A DNA stretch of 64,000 nt from Sanderia malayensis (taxonomy: Eukaryota; Cnidaria; Scyphozoa; Semaeostomeae; Pelagiidae): the NCBI GenBank assembly GCA_013076295.1, contig RQOL01000374.1:1902475-1966474 (forward strand). The letters run 5' to 3'. The notes beneath the pieces were generated by a model. It had not been told where the DNA came from and did no database searches. It saw only the letters and a list, made by a program, of their open reading frames with translations. The position numbers and the translations under genes were made by a program. This document shows positions 42,401 through 52,385 of the stretch, piece after piece (position 1 is the first letter of the stretch; each line of letters begins with the position of its first letter).

Positions 42401-43577
42401 TCCCTTAGTTTTCCTTGCATCTTAAGGGGTCAGTTTCTTATAAAGATGCGTGCAAGCAAATGGAAAATAGTATACATTTGCATTGTCCAAACGCAACTGA
42501 GAGGTTTTACTGCTATAGCTAGTTTCTTAAAAACAGTTACCCTATTTTCCTACTGAAAAAAGACATAGAGAGAATAAAATTGAGCTTACCCTGCCCTTTT
42601 TACGTTGTTCCAAGAAGTCTGTGAGAATGGTGTTATTGCAGTTTCACTATCATACATCCTTTGGTGTACAACGCATTTTGCAATATCTTTTCGTTTTTTC
42701 TTCGGTGGAGATAGAGCAAGTTTCAGAAGAGACATTCTTCCTTCCCAAGCGAAGAGTTCTTTTGACAAGAGCAATCGTGCGAGAAGTTTCAAGCAGTGGA
42801 CTCCAGTCCTATCTACCCTGCTGACCCTTTTTTGCCCCTCTTTAAGTTTCTTAACAAGGAAATTAGTTATAAAACAACCAATCGGATTCACAGAAAAGAG
42901 TTACGTTAATTGGTGTGTCGAAAAAGGTCATAAACCAAAACATTTAGAAAAGTAGGTGCGAATCTACGTCCAAACATAATTAAGTTGTTGTCACTTCCCT
43001 GCCCCCACCCACAATTTGAGACTTTTTGGTCATTGCCAAGGTGCGAACGCTGTGAACCATGATGAGTCTTTGTTTTGTTTCAGTTACATGAGAAAAAAAA
43101 CGAAAATATATTTCCCGGGGGTATTGCTAAAATCGTAGAACACATGAATCAAAGCAATAACAGAAACTTTTAATGATGAATATTTCAAATTAACAACTTA
43201 TAACACCAATACTAGAATTATAATATCCAAAACATTAAAATTACCAACAATTCAGGAACTTTTTACGTTTTCCCATTCCTAAAATTCCTATTTATCTTCC
43301 TTTCAAGCAATAAAGGACCCCCTGAACATTTGCCTCTCTTTGACGTGAGCCTCGCCTCAGTCATAAACTCGTTGGAAAAAAATGGCGCATCTAAAAATTG
43401 ATCGAGGGGAAGCTGTGGATGAAAAATTTACCTCGGATGAAGTCCACAAGTAATTTCAGAATGGCCGACAGGTAGATTTATGTTTATGACATTATAAAGA
43501 ACACATTTCCGTATAAATTAAAAGTCCCGCTCGAATTGCAAGTGAAACCTTAATTATTTGCTGCCAGCACCCGGACT
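39403..43577 (-). mobile_element. 4.2-kb DNA transposon with about 260-bp inverted repeats, in LINE-D
   Basis: The left arm (39,403-39,663) and right arm (43,308-43,577) are near-identical in inverted orientation: CACTTGCAATTTGAGCGGGA, ATGTCATAAACATAAATCTA, CTACCTGTCGGCCATTCTGA, GAGGCAAATGTTCAGGGGGT. The outermost 15 bp of both arms (AGTCCGGGTGCTGGC and its complement) equal LINE-D coding sequence at the insertion point. The interior holds one spliced minus-strand gene (42,891-40,085). The insertion lies between the LINE-D codons for FSPGA and DAEQC. The superfamily is not assigned. Confidence 0.85.
40085..42891 (-). pseudogene. Uncharacterised transposon protein with WDNND and HCTNGI blocks, spliced
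   Basis: Exon 1 (to 42,590) ends FSQTSWNNVKRAG at GCAGG|GTAAGC. Exon 2 (42,059-41,806) holds LIRNDHDVLQLVSQLEEASL and the YGYHRRCYSNYAHSK zinc-like block, and ends at GTGG|GTAAGT. Exon 3 (from 41,609) starts QTLADYECCICRKKK. Phases join correctly at both introns. Later: a shift near 41,400 into LVQEFIEENVIAKGVVI; STYYSWPPTEEKLINNLSV; ILSIGQDIMFCISNGRKRTS; a shift near 40,800; GSKQLLNWLNRLGHGISYHE; VTFVWDNNDINPETLTG; MHCTNGIML. A TAG at about 40,199 precedes an acidic tail ending DEIASDVENE. Similar proteins are widespread but unnamed in marine invertebrates. The presumed role as transposase rests on its place inside a TIR element. Confidence 0.7.
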
Positions 43578-43860
43578 AAAATGACATGTATAACTGTGTA
43601 TCGTCTGCATATAGATGGAAATTCATGTTGTAGCGTTCGCGAACGAGGTCCACCAGAGGTAAGGTTTAAATTGAGAAGAGGAGTGGGCCAAGCACTGACC
43701 CTTGAAGGACTCCACGTGTAAGAGGTACTCTTGGATGTTTCATTTTTGATACGCACCATCTGAAGCCTGTCTGACAAGTAAGATTCAAGCCATCTAAGTG
43801 CATCACCTTGAATACCACATCTGTCTGACAGCCGTCTTGATCATCTGAAATCTTCTGAAT
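43578..43860 (-). pseudogene. LINE-D reverse transcriptase, upstream half
   Basis: Minus strand in shifting frames: YLSDRLQMVRIKNETSK, RGVLQGSVLGPLL and FHLYADDTQLYMSF, the catalytic YADD box of a CR1-like RT. It stops at the transposon and resumes at 39,402. More upstream LINE sequence is not recognisable beyond about 43,860. Confidence 0.75.
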
Positions 43861-44069
43861 TGTCTGCTATATCCTCCCATACATGATGTGCATCAAGTTC
43901 ATCATTGTCAGTGTTACCAGGTGCTAACGATTCTTCGATCCGAGCTGAAGTCACAAGTTGATTGCACGCGCAATTGTCTACAGCTGCAGTGAAAACAAAA
44001 TTCAGATTATAGGCCAGCTTTCACTGCAGACACGAATTCTTGGACAATTTAAAACAAAATGACCAAAAA
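43861..44069. other. Spacer upstream of the THAP fragment
   Basis: No recognisable feature; could include a promoter. Confidence 0.3.
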
Positions 44070-44511
44070 ATGCCGCTAAGTTGCGCTGCTTTCTGGTGTA
44101 CGAACCATAATAAGATGGAGAAGAAGAGATTCTTTCTGTTTCCTAATAATGATCCAGAGTTGCGGCAAAAGTGGATAAACGCGTCCATGGTGTCAAAAGG
44201 GGAAAAATGTCTACATTTGTGGACGTCATTTCATTACTGGTAAGTCAAATTTTGACTATATTTCTTACCATTTGATAAAGGGGGAAACATTTTCTTACCA
44301 TTTATGATATTCATTTATTGATAATTGACTGTTTTATTTTGTAGGACAACCCAATCGAAAAGATCCAAGCCACCCAGATCATGTGCCTTTGATGTTTGTA
44401 TTTTCTCAAAGTGATCCAGAAAGGCAAAAGAGAAAGATGGAGCTATTCAGATCTGCTGAGAAAAGAAGGAAAATATTTAATGAAAATACTGAAAGTATTG
44501 AAAAAAACTGA
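44070..44511 (+). pseudogene. THAP-domain gene fragment, two exons, one frameshift
   Basis: Exon 1 (44,070-44,239) starts MPLSCAAFWCTNHNKMEKKR and FFLFPNNDPELRQKWINAS. The expected continuation WCQKGKNVYICGRHFITG lies in another frame, shifted around 44,187, and ends at the donor ACTG|GTAAGT. The acceptor TTTTGTAG at 44,344 leads in phase to GQPNRKDPSHPDHVPLMFVF and a basic helix (RQKRKMELFRSAEKRRK), then TGA at 44,509. The C2CH Cys and His, the W and the HPDxVP end are those of a THAP zinc finger, a sequence-specific DNA-binding domain found in P-element-like transposases and host regulators. It may have been an N-terminus for a longer protein. The frameshift suggests inactivity unless it is a sequencing error. 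Confidence 0.72.
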
Positions 44512-44798
44512 GGAACCAAATTTGAACACCACAGCTAGAAACAGCTACTGAAGATGAGCAAAATCAACTAATTGAACCAACAACTGACATGACTGATCTT
44601 GGAGTTAAGAAGCATCGCAGAATTTGAGATTCAACGAACGAATGTTGCTTTTTAAATAGGGGCAATTTGTGCATGCGTAGTAAGACCATTTTATTTATCT
44701 ATATTTCGTCTGCCAACTTCAAAGTTTGTGATTAAGCTATACAACGTGCTTTGAAAATTTAACGATTTAGTGAACAGGAAATTTCGTCAGTTGCTGAA
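44512..44798. other. Spacer between THAP fragment and vertnin-like gene
   Basis: Stops in all frames; nothing recognised. Could hold the promoter of the downstream gene. Confidence 0.3.
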
Positions 44799-47700
44799 AT
44801 GTCTCAATCAGTAAGTATCTTTTTGTCATTGATAATAGTCAGGGCTGTTAGATTCGAAATATCTGCGAATTGTGCACATTATCTGCATGATAATTTGTGT
44901 GCGAAGAGAGGAGGGTTTGCTCATTGTGTTATAGCGAATTTAGATCACATCTGACAATATTTCATCCCAAAAATTTGTGCTGCTATCATGAAATATAACA
45001 ATTTATCATGAAATTTATCATTTTTCAGTATTTCTATCTTTATAAGATTTTTCTATTGCACTTCACATTCATTCCATCATTTGATCTTTTCAGTGTACTT
45101 TCTCTTTCATCGCATAATTTGTACAATTTATCTGTTTGCAGCCTCAACTATAAATGCATTGGTTAATTTTAGCATCAAAACATAATTTTAATTGGAAGCC
45201 AAACCAGTCTGATATCATCTGCTACTTTTTAATAATGTTGGTTCTTTGGTTGTAGACCAATAAGACAGTGCGTGGTGGAAAGCAATGTCAGTATATCTCC
45301 AGTATTGGAAGAAGAAACGAGTTCGACCGGAGGAATACACAACAGTTAGGCAAACATGTGAGCCAGTGTAATTTATTTTATTTATTATGACAGATGAAAT
45401 TGCAATGTGGGTGCTTGAAATTTATTGCACACACACCATAATAACTGGTTGCTATTTCTAGCTTGAAAACTGGTTCCAAAGGACAAGGCTTCCAGTTGTA
45501 GCATTAATTTTGGATGAAACAAAGGATGGGATGCCGTTTGTTAGATATGCAGGTTATTTCTTATGTTTCAAACTATTTTTATTGTCCATTTTGCATGTAA
45601 TGTTACATCTGACGAGGACTTTCACCTGCAGGTTCCAAATATTTCAAAGCATTTTGTGAGAATGATGCAATCTGCAAGCAATTTGTCGAAGTAGCATGTG
45701 AGGGGGTTAAGAAGAGTGAGGCCGAACAAGAAGTTTCATCCATGGGTCAAGTAGAAGACAACCTAGGTGCACAGCTACCATATAAAGGTAATGTTTACTA
45801 ATGATAAAGATTGCAAATAGCTTCGTGGAATAGAGAGGTTATTTGTAATCTTGACCAATCATCACAATGAAGCTGAATTGACAAATTGAATTCGAATTGT
45901 TAGAAATAAAAGTTCATCATTCATAGTATATCATTCACAAAAGTTAGTATACACATGGTACATTAGTCACACAAGTATATCAAGTATATATCAAACAAAT
46001 AATATGAGCAAAGATAGCAAGTGTTTAACATTACTTCAAGTTGGTTGGCGCACTTCGTGCGCTGCATTCGCTCACACTCATGCCCCTTTCAACCCCACTT
46101 ACAATGGGTTAGTCTATCTGTTATCAAGAAACATTGACTGATAGGGCGCACTTCGTGCGCTGCATTCGCTCCCACTCATGCCTCTGGCTACTCCTCTTAC
46201 AATAATTTGGCTCGCTCCGCTCGCCTCATAATCGCGTATCATAATTTGTTTTTAAAACTTTGACTTTGTTTACATTAGGCCTAAGCGTCACAGTATGCCG
46301 AAGCAACAATGGCGGTCGTACAAAAACTAAAACTATCTCACTCAAAAAACAAAACAAAACTATCACCTGTGTTCTCAATTGTCTCCTGTAATTTTCCAGA
46401 GGTCTCTCAAACAATTAGCAAAGCTTTACAAAGATAATTCAGGTCGTAAAACACTTTGAAAGGCGCCCAGTTATCCTTTGTGTTGAAAACAAAAACACGC
46501 GTTTTCTCCAAAAGTACCTGCTGTTCAACCCGAGGGCTAATTTGCATGATAACGAAAAACGCGTGACTTTTCACGTGAAGTCACGAAAGAGCCAATCAAA
46601 TTGCAGCAAAAGGCGAAACGCGTCACGTGAAGAGCGAACACTCTGTTCCAAAATAGAGTTCGCGACGCGAATTTGGAAGCTTCGCCAGCGTAAACCGTCG
46701 TTTTTTCGTGAGAGCACAATTAGTGGAGCAATTAATGGAATAACTCAAAAATTCTTTTAAAATAGGCTTGCAAAAATAGATAACTTTTGCCTACTCCAGA
46801 AACGGAGCCTTTCCATGCAAGTGTCAACCTTTTGAAAACCCATTGAAAAAAGCCTTATTGATCACCGATTCGCCGTTTCGTCCCATTGTTTTTGAGCGTT
46901 CGACCTATTGTTTCGGGTCGAATCTATTGTTTTTGGCAAGAAAGTGCGTCATCACGTGACCTCCGCAGAATATATATATTAGATTATTTATGTATATATA
47001 TCAAATTAGTATATCTATAGACTCTTATTGTTTATACTGGCATCACAGTACTTGATGTACAGGAGTACAGAACAATAATAGAATAGAAGCAGGAAAGTGG
47101 ACTTAGTTATCTGTTACTCGGAGTTTGAAAGCATGAAACTCCGAGTAACACAGAACTAAGTCTACTTCTATATATATGCATATATATATATTGACAGTAA
47201 AACACAGAAGATAAGAACACTGTATTGCAACCACTAGTTTCACGATTTCTCGATCATCAGGCAATAAATATATATATATATTACAGTGGAATCCCGCTAT
47301 AACGAAACCCGTTTATAACGAACTTCCCGCTATTACGAACAAAAGCTCTGGTCCCTTGGATTCCGGGAAGTAAATACTCCCTGTATAACGAAGCCTGAAT
47401 ATAACGAATTTTGAGAATACTTATCGTGAAGAGTGACGTTTTTTAAGTTCTGGATGTGCTTCAACACGAAGAAGGTAGAAGAGGGGAAGGTGCAGTTTAT
47501 GACATGTTCTAGACAACTGGAAGTTAGTTTATTATATTTAGAGTTGTTTGATAAACATAACTGGAAGGTAGCTGAAATAAATAAAGTTCGTGTTAAATAT
47601 CTACAAGAGATCCCCGGGGTACCGGATTTTTCGGCTGCCCGGTTCGGAATGGTTCCTCGGCAGAAACGCCGAGAAAACCATCCTCCCCGGTTAGGATACT

Positions 47701-50700
47701 CAATCTGGTACACCGGGGAACAATTGCCATTGCACAGTTGCCACACTCCCCACTTTTTCTCCTTTTGCCAAGTGCACAAGGCGCAGTCGAATTGAAAAAC
47801 CCAGTGGCATTTTCGCTCTGGCATTTGTCCCGATTATATATACACCGCTTAAACTACTGCTAGAAATCATTGGCATGGATTTTCTTGTTGTGGGAATCCC
47901 AGATATATTCGCGTGCGCAATGGAGCAACGTTCTGTTCATGTGGTCGGCGTTCTTTTGAACTGAAACAGCAATGCACCAACGTGCCAAGCAAATCAATAG
48001 TTGAGCAGCAACATACATGACGCCATGACAATCCTGGATTTCAGCATCTTGTTTTGGATAACATAAACTTTTTTCAGCTTTCAAAATACAAAATTTTGCT
48101 CCGCCAAGTATAGGAAATTATTCGTTACGATAATAGTTATTTCTGTTTCAAATACAGCGCTGGAAAATCTGATGTTTTAGAGTGATTTTGAGCGAATTCC
48201 GCTATAACGAACCCCACTTATAACAAACTTCCCGGTATTACGAAGTAAATCCTACTGTAAATTCTCCCTGTATAACGAACCCTGGATATAACGAACTTTT
48301 GTTATTACGAACCAAAGTTGCGATCCCCTGACCACAAATATCCTCGATATAACGAATTTTTGAGAAAACTTATCGCGAAGGGTGACCTTTTTCAAGTTCT
48401 GGATGTGCTTCAAACATCGAACCTTTTTTGTGCGGAAATAGGGAACGAAATGCGAAGAAAATCAATTCCCTTGAGAAATTATATGACGTAGCAATGAGAA
48501 ACAAAAAGGAACAAAAACATATCACTGATTTTTTTGTTTAACGGAACAGAGAGAAATAAAAGTAGATAAAATAGAAATAGTAATGAAAAAATGGACATCA
48601 AGTGGTAATATAGACTTTGCTTTGTGATATTTCATTGTTAAACATATTTGAGCGTTTTTCCTGTTGCAATCTATCAGAGCAATAACTGTTGTCATCCTGT
48701 AAACTGTTTTTTTTTAACAATATAGTGTGCCACTTAAGCACGAGTACTTGAGGGAGGGTCCAATAGAAATTCTAGCTTATTTGTGTTTGGAATTCTTCAT
48801 GAAAAATTTCCCTTTTGTACAACGAACTCCCGCTATTGCGAACTATTTTCTCGGTCCCTACAGGGTTCGTTATAGCGGGATTCCACTGTATGTGCAGGTA
48901 GTCTTGTCAGCCTGTAGAAGAAATATGGTTTTTGTTCTGGTGGGGGTGATATGCATTTAAGCCTCGTTGTGGTATAGAGAAGGCAAAAGATTTAGCTGAT
49001 TTGCGCAATACTATCTAGGGTACAAGATTTATCCAAGTTTTTATGACAGATTTTCGACAAAGATAACCTTTTATAGTTGCAGGTTTTAGGTGTACATTGA
49101 TCCCTGATAATTGCAAATTTAATTTCGGACCATTTCTTCCTTGTGTTGTGATCCCTTTATAGGTGATTTTAATGGAATTTGTTGTTTAGTGACTGATATG
49201 CAACTTTGATTGATTTCAATTTTTCATATACAAAGGTATTGAAGAGAATGCTGCAAAAATGGTGCGACGAGATGATGTACTTTCGTCACAGATAAGTACA
49301 AAGCTGGCGTTAATTGGGCAGCTGGTCAGAGGTATGTTTTTGATGTTAAGCAATGTAACTGGTAAATAATAGAAATATCATATGTTACAGGATCATTAAT
49401 TATTAATAATAGTATCGTTATGAATGGCTTATATACATGTATATAAGTTTTAGTGAAAGGTAAAGTTTTGGATTTTTCAGCACCACATGGAAGAAAACAT
49501 AGGTGGAATGCGGAGAATAGACCCTGTTGGTGGCCATTGCAAAGTTTTGGCTCGCCAAATTTTGGTGCTACCAGATTATCAGCATCCGATGTAGACACTG
49601 TGCTTCTTGCATGTCGGGATTTCATTTCACAGGGAGATGCAGCAATGTCTGAAAATGAAAATGGTGATGTTGATGATGATATTGTGGGTGCGATTGAAGT
49701 AGGTGCGATGGATGTACAGGAAGTTAGCCATCACGTAGATAGGGAAGGCAGTGAAGTATTAGCTGAGGTAGTTGAGGAAAGATGTAGTCTTGATATAGAA
49801 AGGGAGGAGTGTGTAGTTGAGGGTAGATCAGAAGATATACATGGAGAAAGCCGCGCAGATGGTAGAGAATGTGAACAAAGTGTTCAATGTCGTAATATTG
49901 AAAGAGTTGGTGCTGGTGCAATTCCAAGCTCAAGTAGAGATCCTGATGATAGTGAGCAACATGACAAATCTGTTATTTCAGCCTTTAATTCTATGTGCAA
50001 GGTATGTTGAAGTACAGTTATTTATCAATGCTTTTTATTTTCACTATGATTATTATCGAGTATCATTATCATCGTGGCTTTCCAACATCTACGATAGTCT
50101 AGCGCATTAAGTAATGTTTTTTTATCTTTCTTTTTTCTTCTTCAAATTGTCCATATTGAAATAAGAGGGTTCTAGTCAAACCTATTGTCACGGCCTGTTT
50201 GTTGACGAAATGGGAATTCATTGTTCACTACATATTTTATTATTTTGATGCATGCTGCATTGCAATTCGATTAATTATATGCATGTATTGCAAAGAGATT
50301 TTTTGTTTCTAAATAGGATTTTAGATGGAATCCAGAAGAAGCAAAATTGTTTTTGGATTCGGTGCCACCTATGGTGAACGGCGGCATGCTAGAACAATTG
50401 ATAGAAGTTTTGCCAATGTCTATGCCAATGAAGCATTTACCTGCAGCAGATGTTGAAATTGACGTATGGTAATTTACTTAGAAGCTACTTTACTTTTTTG
50501 GTGCTCAATGACACACATAAGCCTGATTCTCATAAACCGTTGACAGTCGCCGACCATCACCAATTATAGGTTTACGATGCTGACATGTGACAACATCTCT
50601 TCTTTTTGACAAAAACAATGCAGACTCGCACGAATTTCCACGAGCGGATCCAAAAGCGTCTTGTTGGTGTATTACTTGCGATAGATATCTGGGAACACTC

Positions 50701-50998
50701 GTCGGTACTCATCGGCGAGGTAGCTGACATGGTTTGCGATATGAGAACCAGTTACAATTTCAGATTGTCAGTCATATTGCTTAGCAAATATCCAAAAAAA
50801 ACCATGACCATTTGTAGGTTTCTGCACCAGATTCCGGATGCCATGAAAGGATATGTACCAATCAATGTGAATCGTGGTGGAAATAGCCTATTTCATGCCG
50901 TATCTATAGCACAACATGGATCATCTGTGTTTTGGCCATGTATCCAACTCTGCTGTGCCAAATACGGTTTACAAAGGCTCAGATCAGTTATTTCAAAG
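44799..50998 (+). CDS. Vertnin-like multi-exon gene with a degenerate OTU domain (partial)
   Basis: Exons read by splice sites and phase: 44,799-44,810 (MSQS), 45,256-45,357, 45,462-45,552, 45,632-45,787, 49,236-49,331, 49,481-50,001, 50,317-50,463 and 50,624-50,998. Every junction has GT-AG and keeps one frame with no stop, about 500 codons. Recognisable pieces: FDRRNTQQLGKH, LENWFQRTRLPVVALILDET, MVRRDDVLSSQISTKLALIG, APHGRKHRWNAENRPCWWPL, a long acidic region (49.6-49.9 kb), DFRWNPEEAKLFL, and MKGYVPINVNRGGNSLFHAV followed by SIAQHGS. The last matches OTU proteases at DGNCLFHA, but the catalytic Asp and Cys are Gly and Ser, as in vertnin-type OTU-like domains. The 3' end lies beyond the last donor and was not found. 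The start and first exon are tentative. It may be a cellular gene or an old domesticated TE protein. Confidence 0.7.
46037..46983 (-). mobile_element. Nonautonomous Helitron in the large intron
   Basis: The minus-strand 5' end TCTAATATATATATTCTGCG starts at 46,983 after an A. It is homologous to 13,892-14,250 (the TCACGTGATGACGCA, ACAATAGATTCGACCCGAAA and CGAACGC blocks), inverted. The 3' side keeps two units of the GCGCACGAAGTGCGC repeat but lacks the CCCGGCTAG terminus and stops at GCGCCAACCAACTTGAAG. Confidence 0.75.
46984..47283. other. Intron sequence with AT microsatellites
   Basis: Several TATATA runs, and an inverted pair around 47,100-47,160 (GTGGACTTAGTTATCTGTTA with TAACACAGAACTAAGTCTAC; AAACTCCGAGTAACA). 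No coding signal. Confidence 0.4.
47284..48888. mobile_element. pogo/Tigger-like TIR element, nonautonomous
   Basis: CAGTGGAATCCCGCTATAAC, continuing GAA, at 47,284 is matched inverted by GGGTTCGTTATAGCGGGATT, continuing CCACTG, at 48,866-48,888, with TA on each side. CAGT...TATAACGAA ends and a TA target are typical of pogo/Tigger elements. Subterminal TATAACGAAC motifs repeat at 47,310-47,410 and 48,195-48,350, so it may be two related copies nested. A plus-strand frame at 47,433-47,795 (KVAEINKVRVKYLQEIPGVP) is unrecognised. No DDE transposase was found. Confidence 0.82.
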
Positions 50999-51084
50999 GT
51001 AGGAATGTTATCAGTATGTTGTTTTTATATTTTGGTTATGTTTGCCACTTCCCACTGAAGTGCAGCATTATTATTACAAGGGTC

Positions 51085-52112
51085 ATCACTCGCTTCACTC
51101 GTTCACCCCAGCCCGCCAAGTAAAAAAAGCTTAACCTGGTTGGCGCGCTTCGCGCGCTGCATTCGCTCCCGCTCATGCCCATACATACATACATACATAC
51201 ATACATACATACATACCTACATACATACATACATACATACCTACATACGTACATACATACATACATACATACATACAGCCCGTGAAGCAAACAAAGCTTA
51301 ATCTGGTTGGCGCCTCGCGCGCTGCATTCGTTCCTGCTCATGCCCATACATACATACATACATACATACATACATACATACCGACATACTATACCTAAAT
51401 ACTATACCAACATACTATACCTACTATACAAACATACTATAACTACTCTACAAACGTACTACACCTACTATACCTACTATAAAATCATACTATACCTACT
51501 ATAAAAACATACGATACCTACATACTATACCAACATAATATACCTACATACTATACCTACATACTATACCAACATACTATACCTACTATAAAAACATGCT
51601 ATACCTATATACTATACCTACATACTATACCAACATACTATACCTACATACTATACCTACTAAAAACATACTATACATACATACTATACCTACATACCCA
51701 CATACATACATATATACATACCTACATACATACATACCTACAGACATACATACATACATACATACATACATACATACCTTGGCGCACTTAGTGCGCTGCA
51801 TTTGCTTACGCTCATGCCTCTTTCAACCCCAAGTACAATAGGTTAGCCCGCTGCGCTCCGCTCTCTATCTATTATCAAGAAACATTGGTTGATAGGGCGC
51901 ACTTTGTGCGCTGCATTCGCTCACGCTCATGCCTCTTTCAACTCCACATACAATAGGTTAGCTCGCTGCGCTCGCCTCTCTATCTATGATCAAGAAACAT
52001 TGACTGATAGGGCGCACTTTGTGCTCTGCATTCGCTTACGCTCATGCCTCTTAGAACCCCACATACAATGGCTTAGCTCACTGCGCTCACCTGTCTATTT
52101 GTCTGTCTATTT
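51085..52112. repeat. Helitron-derived satellites and CATA microsatellites
   Basis: Two minus-strand copies of the Helitron 3' core (51,085-51,180 and 51,280-51,345: GGTTGGCGCGCTTCGCGCGC, GCATTCGCTCCCGCTCATGC), each followed by a CATA run. Then a degenerate ACTATACCTACAT array (51,380-51,710), more CATA, and three units of the GCGCACTTNGTGCGCTGCAT, CAATAGGTTAGCTCGCTGCG, CTATCATCAAGAAACATTG-type repeat (51,778-52,112). It has no genes. Confidence 0.85.
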
Positions 52113-52385
52113 TTGCATTGGCATGCAACATTGGATCATAAGATGGCAATTGACCTTTGAAAGCACAAAACCTTAGGTGAAGGGATAGTAACAATTTGAA
52201 TGAATGTAAATTGTAACTTTAGGTAGGTTAGCAGAACAATGAACTTAAATTTTACTCTACCATTTGAGCAAGGATAGTTGTCTCCCATGGATAAAAGTAA
52301 TACATTATTATTGTGTCCCAGATCAGTCTATGAGGCAATAACATGACACAAAAGCTAATTAAATTACAATGTGATAGAAACTTAC
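52113..52385. other. Spacer, no Helitron helicase seen
   Basis: The continuation of the Helitron protein (rest of Rep and the PIF1-type helicase) would be expected here on the minus strand but is absent. Confidence 0.45.

Noticed and set aside
47333..47824. 163-codon minus-strand frame in the pogo-like element
   Set aside because: No DDE, CENP-B or helix-turn-helix pattern; both strands are open here by chance. Left inside the element annotation.
51036..51841. Open frames over the CATA region
   Set aside because: Microsatellite and degenerate ACTATACCTA arrays; no protein-like composition.
51085..52112. CRISPR-like array
   Set aside because: Repeats are Helitron-derived tandem units without unique spacers, in a eukaryotic context.
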